From Clostridia bacterium (lineage in GTDB: Bacteria; Bacillota; Clostridia; Oscillospirales; CAG-272), in the NCBI GenBank assembly GCA_017454525.1, contig JAFTCT010000008.1:1-34193 (forward strand): 34,193 nt of DNA. The letters run 5' to 3'. Each line of letters starts with the position of its first letter. Position 1 is the stretch's first letter. The notes under the pieces are model-generated. The model ran no database searches. It was not told the DNA's origin and saw nothing but the letters and a program-made list of their open reading frames with translations. The position numbers and the translations under genes are program-made. This document shows positions 1-5,837 of the stretch, piece by piece.

Positions 1-145
1 TAAACTCGATTTTCAACCAGTTCGAATCGAAATAATCATAATGCTTATGTGTTTTTGAAAGTTCGGGAAATTCATACGCAACGGGTTTGAATTCAATAAA
101 ACCGTTTCCATCGCTAAGATAAATTTGATCCGTTCCTTTCCAAAA
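1..145 (-). CDS. WapI-like immunity protein fragment (3' end outside window)
   Basis: The minus strand has an open frame from a TAA stop (146-148) to the window edge. It reads YLSDGNGFIEF, then VAYEFPEL, then YDYFDSNWLKIEF. The spacing of a glycine-rich start, a YEFP motif and a DSNWL motif resembles the N-terminus of WapI-family immunity proteins, which neutralise contact-dependent or Rhs-type toxins. No ATG, GTG or TTG lies in frame at the expected place. A GGAAAGGA ribosome-binding-like stretch (about 134-141) is followed by ACG (131-133) and ATT (122-124), so the start is either non-canonical or lost by mutation. It lies 33 bp downstream of the TPR-like gene on the same strand and is probably co-transcribed. 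The family call is by pattern memory only, and the C-terminus is not seen. Confidence 0.42.
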
Positions 146-178
146 TTATCAATTTCAATTAAGCAAGTTGTTCACTTC

Positions 179-862
179 TCAGTTGCTTTTTTTTGGAAAA
201 CTCTTTAAAAACAACCTGCATTCCGGAGTGTTTCGCAACACGTCTTTTACGTAATGGCGGTCAAGAACGTTTTGAATTCTGCTTACAAATCCCGTCTTTG
301 AAAGTTTTATCGCATTTTCGTATGCTTCGCGAGCTTCCACTGATTTGCCGTAATGAAGTAAAATAACCGTCTCAGCAACGTACAACCTGAATTCATTGTT
401 TACAAAAGCTTTTTCAAAATCATCAATACAGTTAAACGCGTTATAATAATCTTCAAGTTGTTTGGAATACGTAAAATTGTCAATATGCAGCAGCATCCAC
501 ATCAGGCTTCCTGACAGCGTTTGAGAATATGACAAATGATCTTCGCCAAGAACATCTGCCGCACGCAGATACGCTTCGTAGGCCAGTCGATATTGACCGT
601 TACGTTCCCGTATCCTGCCGATATAGTCTAGAGCAGAATATGTCGGGGACCAGGTGGAGGGAAATTTGTCAAGCCCCCATTCTATCAGAGCAACCGCCGA
701 ATCCGCCCGATTTACCGGAAACTGAATGGCAGTTGTGTAGCAGTGCTGCAGTTTCAGAAAACTGTTGTGCACGCGACGAAGCAGTTTTTCATATTCTGCA
801 AAGTCGTCATCTGACAAGCCGGTATCAATTATTCTCTTTTCGAATTCTTCAATTTTTGTCAT
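179..862 (-). CDS. TPR-like helical repeat protein, function unknown
   Basis: This encodes a 227-residue soluble protein with no signal peptide or membrane segment. It is built of helical repeats. Segments such as GRIRERNGQYRLAYEAYLRAADVLG (about residues 82-106) and VEAREAYENAIKLSK (about 176-190) have the small/large residue spacing of tetratricopeptide repeats, which usually mediate protein contacts. It starts at ATG 862-860, and a TTGAAT-17-TAAAAT promoter lies about 50 bp upstream. The gene is clearly more AT-rich than the genes to its right, and the frame after it resembles an immunity protein. Together these suggest an acquired accessory or toxin-immunity patch beside the tRNA-Cys locus. 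I cannot assign a specific function. Confidence 0.6.
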   Translation of the reverse strand: MTKIEEFEKRIIDTGLSDDDFAEYEKLLRRVHNSFLKLQHCYTTAIQFPVNRADSAVALIEWGLDKFPSTWSPTYSALDYIGRIRERNGQYRLAYEAYLRAADVLGEDHLSYSQTLSGSLMWMLLHIDNFTYSKQLEDYYNAFNCIDDFEKAFVNNEFRLYVAETVILLHYGKSVEAREAYENAIKLSKTGFVSRIQNVLDRHYVKDVLRNTPECRLFLKSFPKKSN

Positions 863-911
863 TTTTGCTCTTCAAATTATTTGTTGAGGATTCTAATAGC
901 TCCCCTTTATT

Positions 912-940
912 ATTTTACCAGCCGTTTGTGAACAATTCAA
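912..940 (-). promoter_or_regulatory. Probable sigma-A promoter for the TPR-like gene
   Basis: On the minus strand TTGAAT (940-935) and TAAAAT (917-912) are separated by 17 bp. They sit about 50 bp upstream of the start codon at 862. Confidence 0.5.
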
Positions 941-977
941 GATTTACAGGCTTTCCCCAGTCCAATTCCGGTCAAAA

Positions 978-1051
978 CCCCTAAAACGGGGAATTGCATC
1001 TTTTTATTTTGACGTTTTTGGGAAAAATCTGTTGTCGCTCAAGAGCGACAA
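978..1051. other. Hairpin-rich intergenic strip
   Basis: The non-coding stretch between the TPR-like gene and tRNA-Cys (863-1146) carries a short CCCC/GGGG hairpin (978-981 with 988-991) and a perfect 9-bp hairpin with a two-base loop (1032-1040 with 1043-1051). It then runs into the terminator at 1090-1116. No convincing small ORF with a ribosome binding site was found on either strand. Confidence 0.45.
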
Positions 1052-1089
1052 TAAGGCCCGAAACGGGGCGATATTGTCCCAAAAATGGC

Positions 1090-1116
1090 GAAAACCCGGG
1101 CTATTCCCGGGTTTTC
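1090..1116 (-). terminator. Terminator downstream of tRNA-Cys
   Basis: A perfect 11-bp stem (1090-1100 with 1106-1116) has a 5-nt loop, a GC-rich core and TTTT on its minus-strand 3' flank. It lies 31 bp past the tRNA-Cys CCA end. The stem is symmetric and may act on both strands. Confidence 0.7.
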
Positions 1117-1146
1117 TTGATTTCGTATCTATTAAGACCGAAATCA

Positions 1147-1220
1147 TGGAGGCGCCACCCGGAATCGGACCGGGGATAAAGGTTTTGCAGACCTCTGCCT
1201 TACCGCTTGGCTATGGCGCC
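1147..1220 (-). tRNA. trnC: tRNA-Cys (GCA)
   Basis: The minus-strand sequence from 1220 to 1147 folds as a complete tRNA. The acceptor GGCGCCA pairs with TGGCGCC. The D-arm is GCC-AAGCGGTAA-GGC. The anticodon loop is CTGCAAA with anticodon GCA. The T-arm CCCGG-TCCGATT-CCGGG is intact, and the 3' CCA is encoded (TCCA at 1150-1147). Length is 74 nt including CCA. It is read from the promoter at 1424-1452 through the defective copy at 1335-1385 and ends at the hairpin at 1090-1116. Confidence 0.95.
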
Positions 1221-1253
1221 ATAAAAACTATTCAATTTCGATTCACGGCTTTT

Positions 1254-1325
1254 TCATTTTCGGACGGCATCGAGCCGCTCCGAAAATGAGCCACCCTCAG
1301 CTCAACAGTCCACCGGACTGTTGAG
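1254..1325. repeat. Two strong hairpins between the tRNA-Cys copies
   Basis: The first is a near-perfect stem (1254-1268 with 1274-1289, one mismatch/bulge). The second is a perfect 11-bp stem (1301-1311 with 1315-1325, loop of 3). The second abuts the point where the upstream tRNA-Cys copy loses homology. A 9-bp sequence, GATTCACGG, occurs at 1240-1248 and again at 1325-1333, flanking both hairpins. Confidence 0.7.
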
Positions 1326-1334
1326 ATTCACGGT

Positions 1335-1385
1335 CCGGGGATAAAGGTTTTGCAGACCTCTGCCTTACCGCTTGGCTATGGCGCC
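1335..1385 (-). pseudogene. Truncated second tRNA-Cys copy
   Basis: These 51 bases are identical to 1170-1220, the 5' two-thirds of tRNA-Cys: acceptor 5' strand, D-arm, anticodon arm with GCA, variable loop and first bases of the T-stem. Past 1334 (reading the minus strand) the T-loop and 3' acceptor strand are absent, replaced by a hairpin insertion (1301-1325). A weak match to the missing end, GGGTGGC, lies just beyond that hairpin, but the acceptor would pair at only about 5 of 7 positions and there is no CCA. It is the first element of the transcript from 1424-1452. It is most likely a tRNA pseudogene or tRNA-like leader. Confidence 0.75.
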
Positions 1386-1423
1386 GGATATGAACTTAGC
1401 GCTGTTTTTTTGAGCGCTTGGAG

Positions 1424-1452
1424 ATTATACCATACGCGCTGCGGTTTGTCAA
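1424..1452 (-). promoter_or_regulatory. Consensus promoter of the tRNA-Cys transcript
   Basis: TTGACA (1452-1447) and TATAAT (1429-1424) on the minus strand are both perfect and are separated by 17 bp. Transcription should start near 1417 and run through both tRNA-Cys copies. Confidence 0.85.
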
Positions 1453-1471
1453 TAGAAAAATGAAAAAAATA

Positions 1472-1500
1472 TTGCAATCGGGAAAACGGAGTGATATAAT
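1472..1500 (+). promoter_or_regulatory. Promoter of prmC and the GH43 gene
   Basis: TTGCAA (1472-1477) and TATAAT (1495-1500) have a 17-bp spacer and lie 27 bp before the GTG start at 1528. It is divergent from the tRNA-Cys promoter. Confidence 0.8.
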
Positions 1501-1527
1501 ACTTAATAACGACGGATAAAGGTTATA

Positions 1528-2271
1528 GTGAAGCGAGCGATGATCACCGGTTACGAAAAACGTCTGCTTGACGAATACTATATTGACGACCCACAGGGAA
1601 GGACGGCTGCGGAAATGCGCCTTGCGCGCGGCGAGCCGATCGCCTATATCCTCGGCGAGACGGTTTTTTTTGACGAATACTATACCGTCACGCCAGACGT
1701 GCTGATCCCGCGCCCCGATACCGAGCGGGTGGTCGAAAAGGTCATCAAGCATCTGCCGGAAGGCGGGCGGATGCTCGATCTTAGCTGCGGTTCGGGCTGT
1801 ATCGCGATCTCGTCGCTCTGCCACAGCGTGAATACGACGGCGCTTCTTTCGGACGTCAGCGCGCCGTCGCTTGAGATCGCCCGGAAAAACGCCGTGCGCA
1901 ACGGTGTTACCGACCGCTGTACGTTTCTGCGCGCCGATCTTTTTGATTTCCCGCCGCTCTGCGAGCGTTTTGACGTGATCGCGTCCAACCCGCCTTACGT
2001 GCGCAGCGACGTGATCGACACGCTTGAAAAGGAGTGTTCCTTTGAGCCGCGCATCGCCTTTGACGGCGGCGAAGACGGCATGAGATTTTACCGGCGTCTG
2101 CTCGACCTGTGTCCGCCGCTTTTGAAAAGGGGCGGGACGATGGTCTTTGAGATCGGCTACGACCAGAAAGAAGCGATCACCGCGCTCTGCCGTGAAAAAG
2201 GGTACGGGATCGAAGTATATAAGGATTACGGAAAAAACGACCGCGTTGCGGTCATACGACCGGAGGAATGA
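1528..2271 (+). CDS. prmC: Release factor glutamine methyltransferase PrmC (short N-terminus)
   Basis: PrmC N5-methylates the GGQ glutamine of peptide-chain release factors using S-adenosylmethionine, in the cytoplasm. The 247-residue product has the family motif GEPIAYILG (about 35-43), the IPRPDTE segment (usually IPRPETE), a SAM-binding loop LDLSCGSG, and the catalytic NPPY motif at residues 154-157. Only about 34 residues precede the GEP motif, where the family usually has about 75, so the release-factor-binding helical domain is shortened. The GTG start at 1528 follows AAAGG by 6 bases; an in-frame ATG (1540) would shorten it further. The stop overlaps the ribosome binding site of the next gene. 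prfA, the usual partner, is not adjacent. HemK-type methyltransferases with other substrates are the alternative. Confidence 0.9.
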   Translation: MKRAMITGYEKRLLDEYYIDDPQGRTAAEMRLARGEPIAYILGETVFFDEYYTVTPDVLIPRPDTERVVEKVIKHLPEGGRMLDLSCGSGCIAISSLCHSVNTTALLSDVSAPSLEIARKNAVRNGVTDRCTFLRADLFDFPPLCERFDVIASNPPYVRSDVIDTLEKECSFEPRIAFDGGEDGMRFYRRLLDLCPPLLKRGGTMVFEIGYDQKEAITALCREKGYGIEVYKDYGKNDRVAVIRPEE

Positions 2272-2272
2272 G

Positions 2273-3148
2273 ATGAAAACACCGAAAAACCCGCTGTCGC
2301 CGAACTGGTACGCCGATCCCGAAGCACGCATCTATGACGGAAAAGCGTATATTTACGTCACGAAATCGCTTCCTTTCAGGGATCAGAAGAATCTCGATCT
2401 CGTGATCCTGCATTCCGGGCAGGCGCAGGTCTGTCCCGATATTCTCGATATGTCGACCTTTCCGCACGTCACGCATGCGGTCTGGGCGCCGACGGTCATC
2501 GAGAAGAACGGCAGATACTATCTGATCTTCGCCTCGAACAACATCCAGCGCGACGGCGAGCCCGGCGGACTGGAGATCGCCGTTTCCGACGACCCCGCCG
2601 GTCCCTTCCGGGGGTATCTCGGAAAGCCTCTTGTAGGCAGGTTCGTATTCGGCGCGCAGCCGATCGACGCGCATCTTTTCAAGGATGACGACGGTACGGT
2701 CTATCTCTATTTCGGCGGGTGGGGGCATTGCGTGCTTGCCAGGATGAACGACGAAATGGACGGTCTTGCACCTCTTGAAAACGGCGAATTCTTCCTTGAA
2801 GTCACGCCCGAGGGGTACGTGGAAGGTCCCTGTATGCTGAAAAGAAAGGGGCAATACTATTTCATGTTCTCCACCGGCAACTGGACCGACGAGAGTTACG
2901 GCGTCTGCGCCTGCCGGTGCGCCTCTCCCTGCGGACCCTTTGAAAATCCGAAGAAGATCCTCCTTGCGCAGCCGCCCGTCGCCGACGGTCCGGGGCATCA
3001 CGGATATCTGCAGACCGGCGAGGACGAATGGAAGATCGTCTACCACCGCCGTACGGTCGGCGACCGCGATCCCAACCACCGCCGTCTCTGCGTCGACGAT
3101 CTGTATTTCGACGAAAACGGCGAAATGCTGCCGGTGAAAATGACCTGA
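2273..3148 (+). CDS. GH43-type intracellular glycosidase
   Basis: This 291-residue protein has the five-bladed propeller pattern of glycoside hydrolase clan F (GH43: arabinosidases and xylosidases). The candidate catalytic triad is visible: Asp15 in WYADPEAR (general base), Asp132 in PIDAHLF (pKa modulator) and Glu184 in VEGPCML (general acid). There is no signal peptide, so it should act on imported oligosaccharides. It starts at ATG 2273 with GGAGG (2262-2266) inside the end of prmC, so the two genes are translationally linked. The substrate cannot be read from the sequence; no sugar transporter is adjacent. A terminator follows at 3171-3203. Confidence 0.85.
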   Translation: MKTPKNPLSPNWYADPEARIYDGKAYIYVTKSLPFRDQKNLDLVILHSGQAQVCPDILDMSTFPHVTHAVWAPTVIEKNGRYYLIFASNNIQRDGEPGGLEIAVSDDPAGPFRGYLGKPLVGRFVFGAQPIDAHLFKDDDGTVYLYFGGWGHCVLARMNDEMDGLAPLENGEFFLEVTPEGYVEGPCMLKRKGQYYFMFSTGNWTDESYGVCACRCASPCGPFENPKKILLAQPPVADGPGHHGYLQTGEDEWKIVYHRRTVGDRDPNHRRLCVDDLYFDENGEMLPVKMT

Positions 3149-3170
3149 CCGGCGCAGCGAACGGAAAACC

Positions 3171-3203
3171 GGAACGTCTCTGATCGGGAGGCGTTCTTTT
3201 TTT
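3171..3203 (+). terminator. Terminator after the GH43 gene
   Basis: An 8-9 bp stem (AACGTCTC with GAGGCGTT, one G-U pair) is followed by a run of seven T. Confidence 0.8.
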
Positions 3204-3283
3204 GCGCGTTTGCAAAAGCGTTCCTTCACGCATAAACTGTATGTGAGAGCGATCTCAACCGAAAAAGAAAGGACCGTAAGAAA

Positions 3284-3517
3284 ATGATGAAGAAACAATG
3301 CCGCTATACGCCGTCGGTGCGCACGGCGGAAGTCGGGCGGCAGACAGCCGTTCCGGAAAACGCGTCCTGCGCGCTTCCGGCGCAGCGTTCCCCGCTTGCA
3401 ATGGTCTATCCGGAGGAACAGAAGTTTATAGACCTCTATACGCCCGAAGAGGCGCTGACGAGAGGCACTCTCTTCAAACAACTCGATATGCCCTTCCATA
3501 AGGGTTTCAGGATCTGA
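3284..3517 (+). CDS. cotJA: Spore coat associated protein CotJA
   Basis: This 77-residue protein is the first gene of a cotJA-cotJB-cotJC triad. The region APLAMVYPEEQKF followed by LYTPEEALTRGTLFKQLDMPF matches the short CotJA family (observed bases encode SPLAMVYPEEQKF). CotJA contributes to inner spore coat assembly in Bacillus and Clostridium. It starts at ATG 3284 after AGAAAGGA (3266-3273). No sigma-A promoter is evident, but CATAAACT at 3231-3238 resembles the -10 of mother-cell sigma-E promoters, which drive cotJ in Bacillus; its -35 is weak. The next gene follows after 15 bp. Confidence 0.88.
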   Translation: MMKKQCRYTPSVRTAEVGRQTAVPENASCALPAQRSPLAMVYPEEQKFIDLYTPEEALTRGTLFKQLDMPFHKGFRI

Positions 3518-3532
3518 CGGGAGGGAAGAGAA

Positions 3533-3781
3533 ATGAATGAAAGAGAACAGTTGATGGGAAAATTCCGCAGTCTGAGGTTCGCGCAGGTCGATCTCGGTCT
3601 GTTTCTCGATTCACACCCCGACGATCCCGAAGCGCTCGCGACTTACAGGGAACTCATGAGGGAAGCCGAAGCCGTAAAAAAGAAATATGAAGAGTCCTAC
3701 GGACCGCTGACCCCCGGCGCGGGCAGCAGCGGCGACTACTGGGACTGGGTCGCCACGCCTTTTCCGTGGGAAAGCTGCTGA
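3533..3781 (+). CDS. cotJB: Spore coat protein CotJB
   Basis: This 82-residue protein has the CotJB-type pattern: an N-terminal helix RFAQVDLGLFLDSHPDDPEA, a charged second helix, and a C-terminal tail with YGPLTP and a DYWDWVATPFPWE motif rich in Trp and Pro. It is the small partner of the CotJC catalase-like coat protein. It starts at ATG 3533 after GGAGGGAAGAG and lies between cotJA and cotJC with 15-bp gaps, so the three are one operon. No enzymatic activity is known for this protein. Confidence 0.9.
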   Translation: MNEREQLMGKFRSLRFAQVDLGLFLDSHPDDPEALATYRELMREAEAVKKKYEESYGPLTPGAGSSGDYWDWVATPFPWESC

Positions 3782-3796
3782 CAGGAGGAACAAAGA

Positions 3797-4417
3797 ATGT
3801 GGACTTATGAAAAAACACTGCAGTTTCCGGTGAGGATCAAAAATCCGAATCCGGCGCTCGCCAAGATCATCATTTCGCAGCTGGGCGGACCGCACGGCGA
3901 ACTCGGCGCCGCCACGCGATACCTCTCTCAGCGCTTCTCCATGCCCGACCGCCGGATCGTCGGTATGCTCACCGACGTGGGCACGGAAGAACTGGGGCAC
4001 GTCGAGATCGTGTCGTCGATCCTGGCGCAGCTCACGAAGAATATGTCCGAACAGCAGGTGAAGGAGAGCGGTTTTGACGTCTATTTCGTCGATCACACCG
4101 CGGGGATCTACCCGCAGGCGGCGTCCGGCGTACCCTTCTCAACCTCGACGATCGCGTCGACCGGCGACGTCTTTGCCGATCTCAACGAAGACCTCGCGGC
4201 GGAGCAGAAAGCGCGCGTGACCTACGAGAACATCCTGCGTCTCACCGACGATCCCGACGTGCGCGAGCCGATCAAGTTCTTAAGACAGCGCGAGATCAAC
4301 CATTATCAGCGCTTCGCGGAATGTCTGGGCATCGCGCAGGACGCTTTTGCCGAAAAGAAGAATTTCTATTATTACAACCCCGCGTTCGACAGAGGAGTCG
4401 GTCTGAAAAACGGCTGA
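3797..4417 (+). CDS. cotJC: Spore coat manganese-catalase-like protein CotJC
   Basis: The 206-residue product is a ferritin-fold manganese catalase of the spore coat. Probable metal ligands lie in GPHGELGAATRY, in GTEELGHVEI, in AAEQKARVTYE and in EINHYQRF, matching the paired E...ExxH pattern of dimanganese catalases. It probably removes peroxide during coat assembly or in the dormant spore. It starts at ATG 3797 after ACAGGAGGAAC. It ends the cotJ operon, converges on the SPFH gene, and the two are separated by the hairpin repeat at 4447-4490. Together with cotJA/B it shows that the organism makes endospores. Confidence 0.96.
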   Translation: MWTYEKTLQFPVRIKNPNPALAKIIISQLGGPHGELGAATRYLSQRFSMPDRRIVGMLTDVGTEELGHVEIVSSILAQLTKNMSEQQVKESGFDVYFVDHTAGIYPQAASGVPFSTSTIASTGDVFADLNEDLAAEQKARVTYENILRLTDDPDVREPIKFLRQREINHYQRFAECLGIAQDAFAEKKNFYYYNPAFDRGVGLKNG

Positions 4418-4446
4418 CGCCGCAAGAACGCCGTCAACGCAAAATA

Positions 4447-4490
4447 GGGGGTGTTTCATTTGGCGTATTTGCGCCAAATGAAACACCCCC
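4447..4490. repeat. Dispersed 19-bp inverted repeat (copy 1)
   Basis: A perfect 19-bp stem (4447-4465 with 4472-4490) encloses TATTTG. Its first 37 bases are identical to the last 37 bases of the window (34157-34193). It lies between convergent genes and may also stop transcription from both, but it has no T-run. A related end, CAAATGAAACA, appears again at 4582-4592 next to the small hairpin CATTTGC/GCAAATG (4572-4587), so the element may extend over about 4447-4592. It may be a REP- or MITE-like family. Confidence 0.8.
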
Positions 4491-4609
4491 GTCGACGTTT
4501 TGCTCCTCGGCTCACGCCTCGGTTTTGTCATATTGTTAGACAATAAGCGTTCGCCTGTCCGGATAAAACCGCATTTGCAGGCAAATGAAACAGCACCTTG
4601 ATCAACGGA

Positions 4610-5614
4610 TCATTTTTGCTTCTTTGCGGGCTTCACGAGATCCTGATATTCGGGATCGTCGGAGAGTTTTTCACAGCAGGGATCGGAAAACGCGGGCTCG
4701 GGATCCGCAGCTTCCGGTTTGGTGTGTGTGCCGAGTTCGGTTTCCTCCGCGAAGAGGACGTTGCGTCTGGTGACGTCCACGACGTCGGTCGGGACGATGA
4801 TCTTGGCGGCTCTGCCGTTCGCGAGCGCGCAGAGCGCTTCATATCTCTTGAGTTCGAGAACCGCCGCGTCCGCCTGCGCGTCCCTTAAGAGCCGCAGACC
4901 GTCGGCTTCCGCCTGTTTTGCGAGCAGGATCGCCTTGGCTTCGCCTTCGGCTCTTGCGATGCGGGCGTCTCTTTCACCTTCGGCTTTGAGGATCATCGCC
5001 TGCTTGTCGCCTTCGGCGCGGGTGATCGCCGCTTGTTTGTGACCGTCCGCCTGCAAAAGGGTTTCACGGCGTTCGCGTTCGGCGCGCATCTGCTTTTCCA
5101 TTGCTTCGCGGATATCCTGCGGAGGCATGATGTTGCGCACTTCGACGCGGACGATGCGCAGTCCCCAGGGGTCTGTCTCTTTGTCCAGGATCTGCGTCAT
5201 TTTGTTGTTGATGATGTCGCGGGAAGTAAGGGTGTCGTCGAGCGTCAGATCGCCGATGATGTTGCGGAGGGTCGTCGCCGTCAGGTTCCCGAGCGCGGCG
5301 ACCGGCTTGGAGGTGCCGTAGGTGTAGAGTTTCGCGTCGAAGACCTTATAGTATACGACGGCGTCGATCTGCATGGTGACGTTGTCCTTCGTGATGACCG
5401 GCTGAGGGGGCGTGTCGAGGATCTGTTCCTTCAAAACGACCTTGTTTGAAACGCGGTCGGCGATCGGCAGCTTGGCGTGCAGACCCGCGTGCCAGGTCGT
5501 GCGGTATTTGCCGAGACGCTCGATCACGTATTCGTGCGCCTGCGGAACGATCTTGACGTTGAAGATCGCGACGATCAGAAGAAATACGGCGATGCCGATG
5601 AATACGTATAGCAT
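4610..5614 (-). CDS. SPFH/stomatin-like membrane protein
   Basis: This 334-residue protein begins with one membrane segment (residues 2-19), then an SPFH/band-7 domain (about 20-185) with VPQAHEYVIERLGKY, TKDNVTMQIDAVVYYKV and DPWGLRIVRVEVRNI. An Ala/Glu-rich coiled coil of AEGE repeats follows (about 190-260), then an acidic tail ending in KPAKKQK. Such proteins (QmcA, stomatin, slipin) oligomerise at membrane microdomains and influence proteases and lipid order. I chose ATG 5614 because AAAAGGAG lies just upstream and the hydrophobic anchor begins there; the open frame upstream crosses the promoter. No NfeD partner is adjacent. Confidence 0.92.
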   Translation of the reverse strand: MLYVFIGIAVFLLIVAIFNVKIVPQAHEYVIERLGKYRTTWHAGLHAKLPIADRVSNKVVLKEQILDTPPQPVITKDNVTMQIDAVVYYKVFDAKLYTYGTSKPVAALGNLTATTLRNIIGDLTLDDTLTSRDIINNKMTQILDKETDPWGLRIVRVEVRNIMPPQDIREAMEKQMRAERERRETLLQADGHKQAAITRAEGDKQAMILKAEGERDARIARAEGEAKAILLAKQAEADGLRLLRDAQADAAVLELKRYEALCALANGRAAKIIVPTDVVDVTRRNVLFAEETELGTHTKPEAADPEPAFSDPCCEKLSDDPEYQDLVKPAKKQK

Positions 5615-5645
5615 AGTTAAAACTCCTTTTCGGTTCTTTGAACTG

Positions 5646-5674
5646 ATTATATCATCGAACCGGCGCGTTGTCAA
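5646..5674 (-). promoter_or_regulatory. Perfect sigma-A promoter of the SPFH gene
   Basis: On the minus strand TTGACA (5674-5669), 17 bp and TATAAT (5651-5646) all match consensus. They lie 31 bp ahead of the ATG. Confidence 0.88.
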
Positions 5675-5684
5675 GCGGCGTACG

Positions 5685-5729
5685 TCAAAAAAACCTGTGT
5701 GACCGGTGAGTAAATACGGAAACACAGGT
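5685..5729 (-). terminator. Minus-strand terminator between divergent promoters
   Basis: ACCTGTGT (5729-5722) pairs with ACACAGGT (5700-5693) and is followed on the minus strand by seven T. It lies just upstream of the SPFH promoter and downstream of no minus-strand gene, so it would block leftward transcription entering from the suf promoter region. Confidence 0.6.
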
Positions 5730-5752
5730 CTTTCTCCCAAGAAAAAAAGTAT

Positions 5753-5781
5753 TTGACGAAAGAGTAAAAATGTGCTATAAT
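5753..5781 (+). promoter_or_regulatory. Promoter of the minimal suf operon
   Basis: TTGACG (5753-5758) and TATAAT (5776-5781) are separated by 17 bp and lie 56 bp ahead of the sufC TTG start. Confidence 0.85.
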
Positions 5782-5837
5782 TACTCTTTGAGGGCGGCAT
5801 TTCGCCCGGCAGAACATGAACCGAAGGAGAACGCAAA

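Noticed and set aside
1396..2331. Long minus-strand open frames opposite prmC and other GC-rich genes
   Set aside because: They are compositional shadows: Arg/His-rich, without ribosome binding sites or family motifs, and opposite genes with clear conserved motifs.
3215..3238. A defined sigma-E promoter for cotJABC
   Set aside because: CATAAACT fits a -10, but no convincing -35 could be placed, so it is only mentioned under cotJA.
4447..4490. A simple rho-independent terminator for cotJC
   Set aside because: The hairpin has no T-run and is repeated exactly at the window end, so it is better described as a dispersed repeat, though it may also slow transcription.
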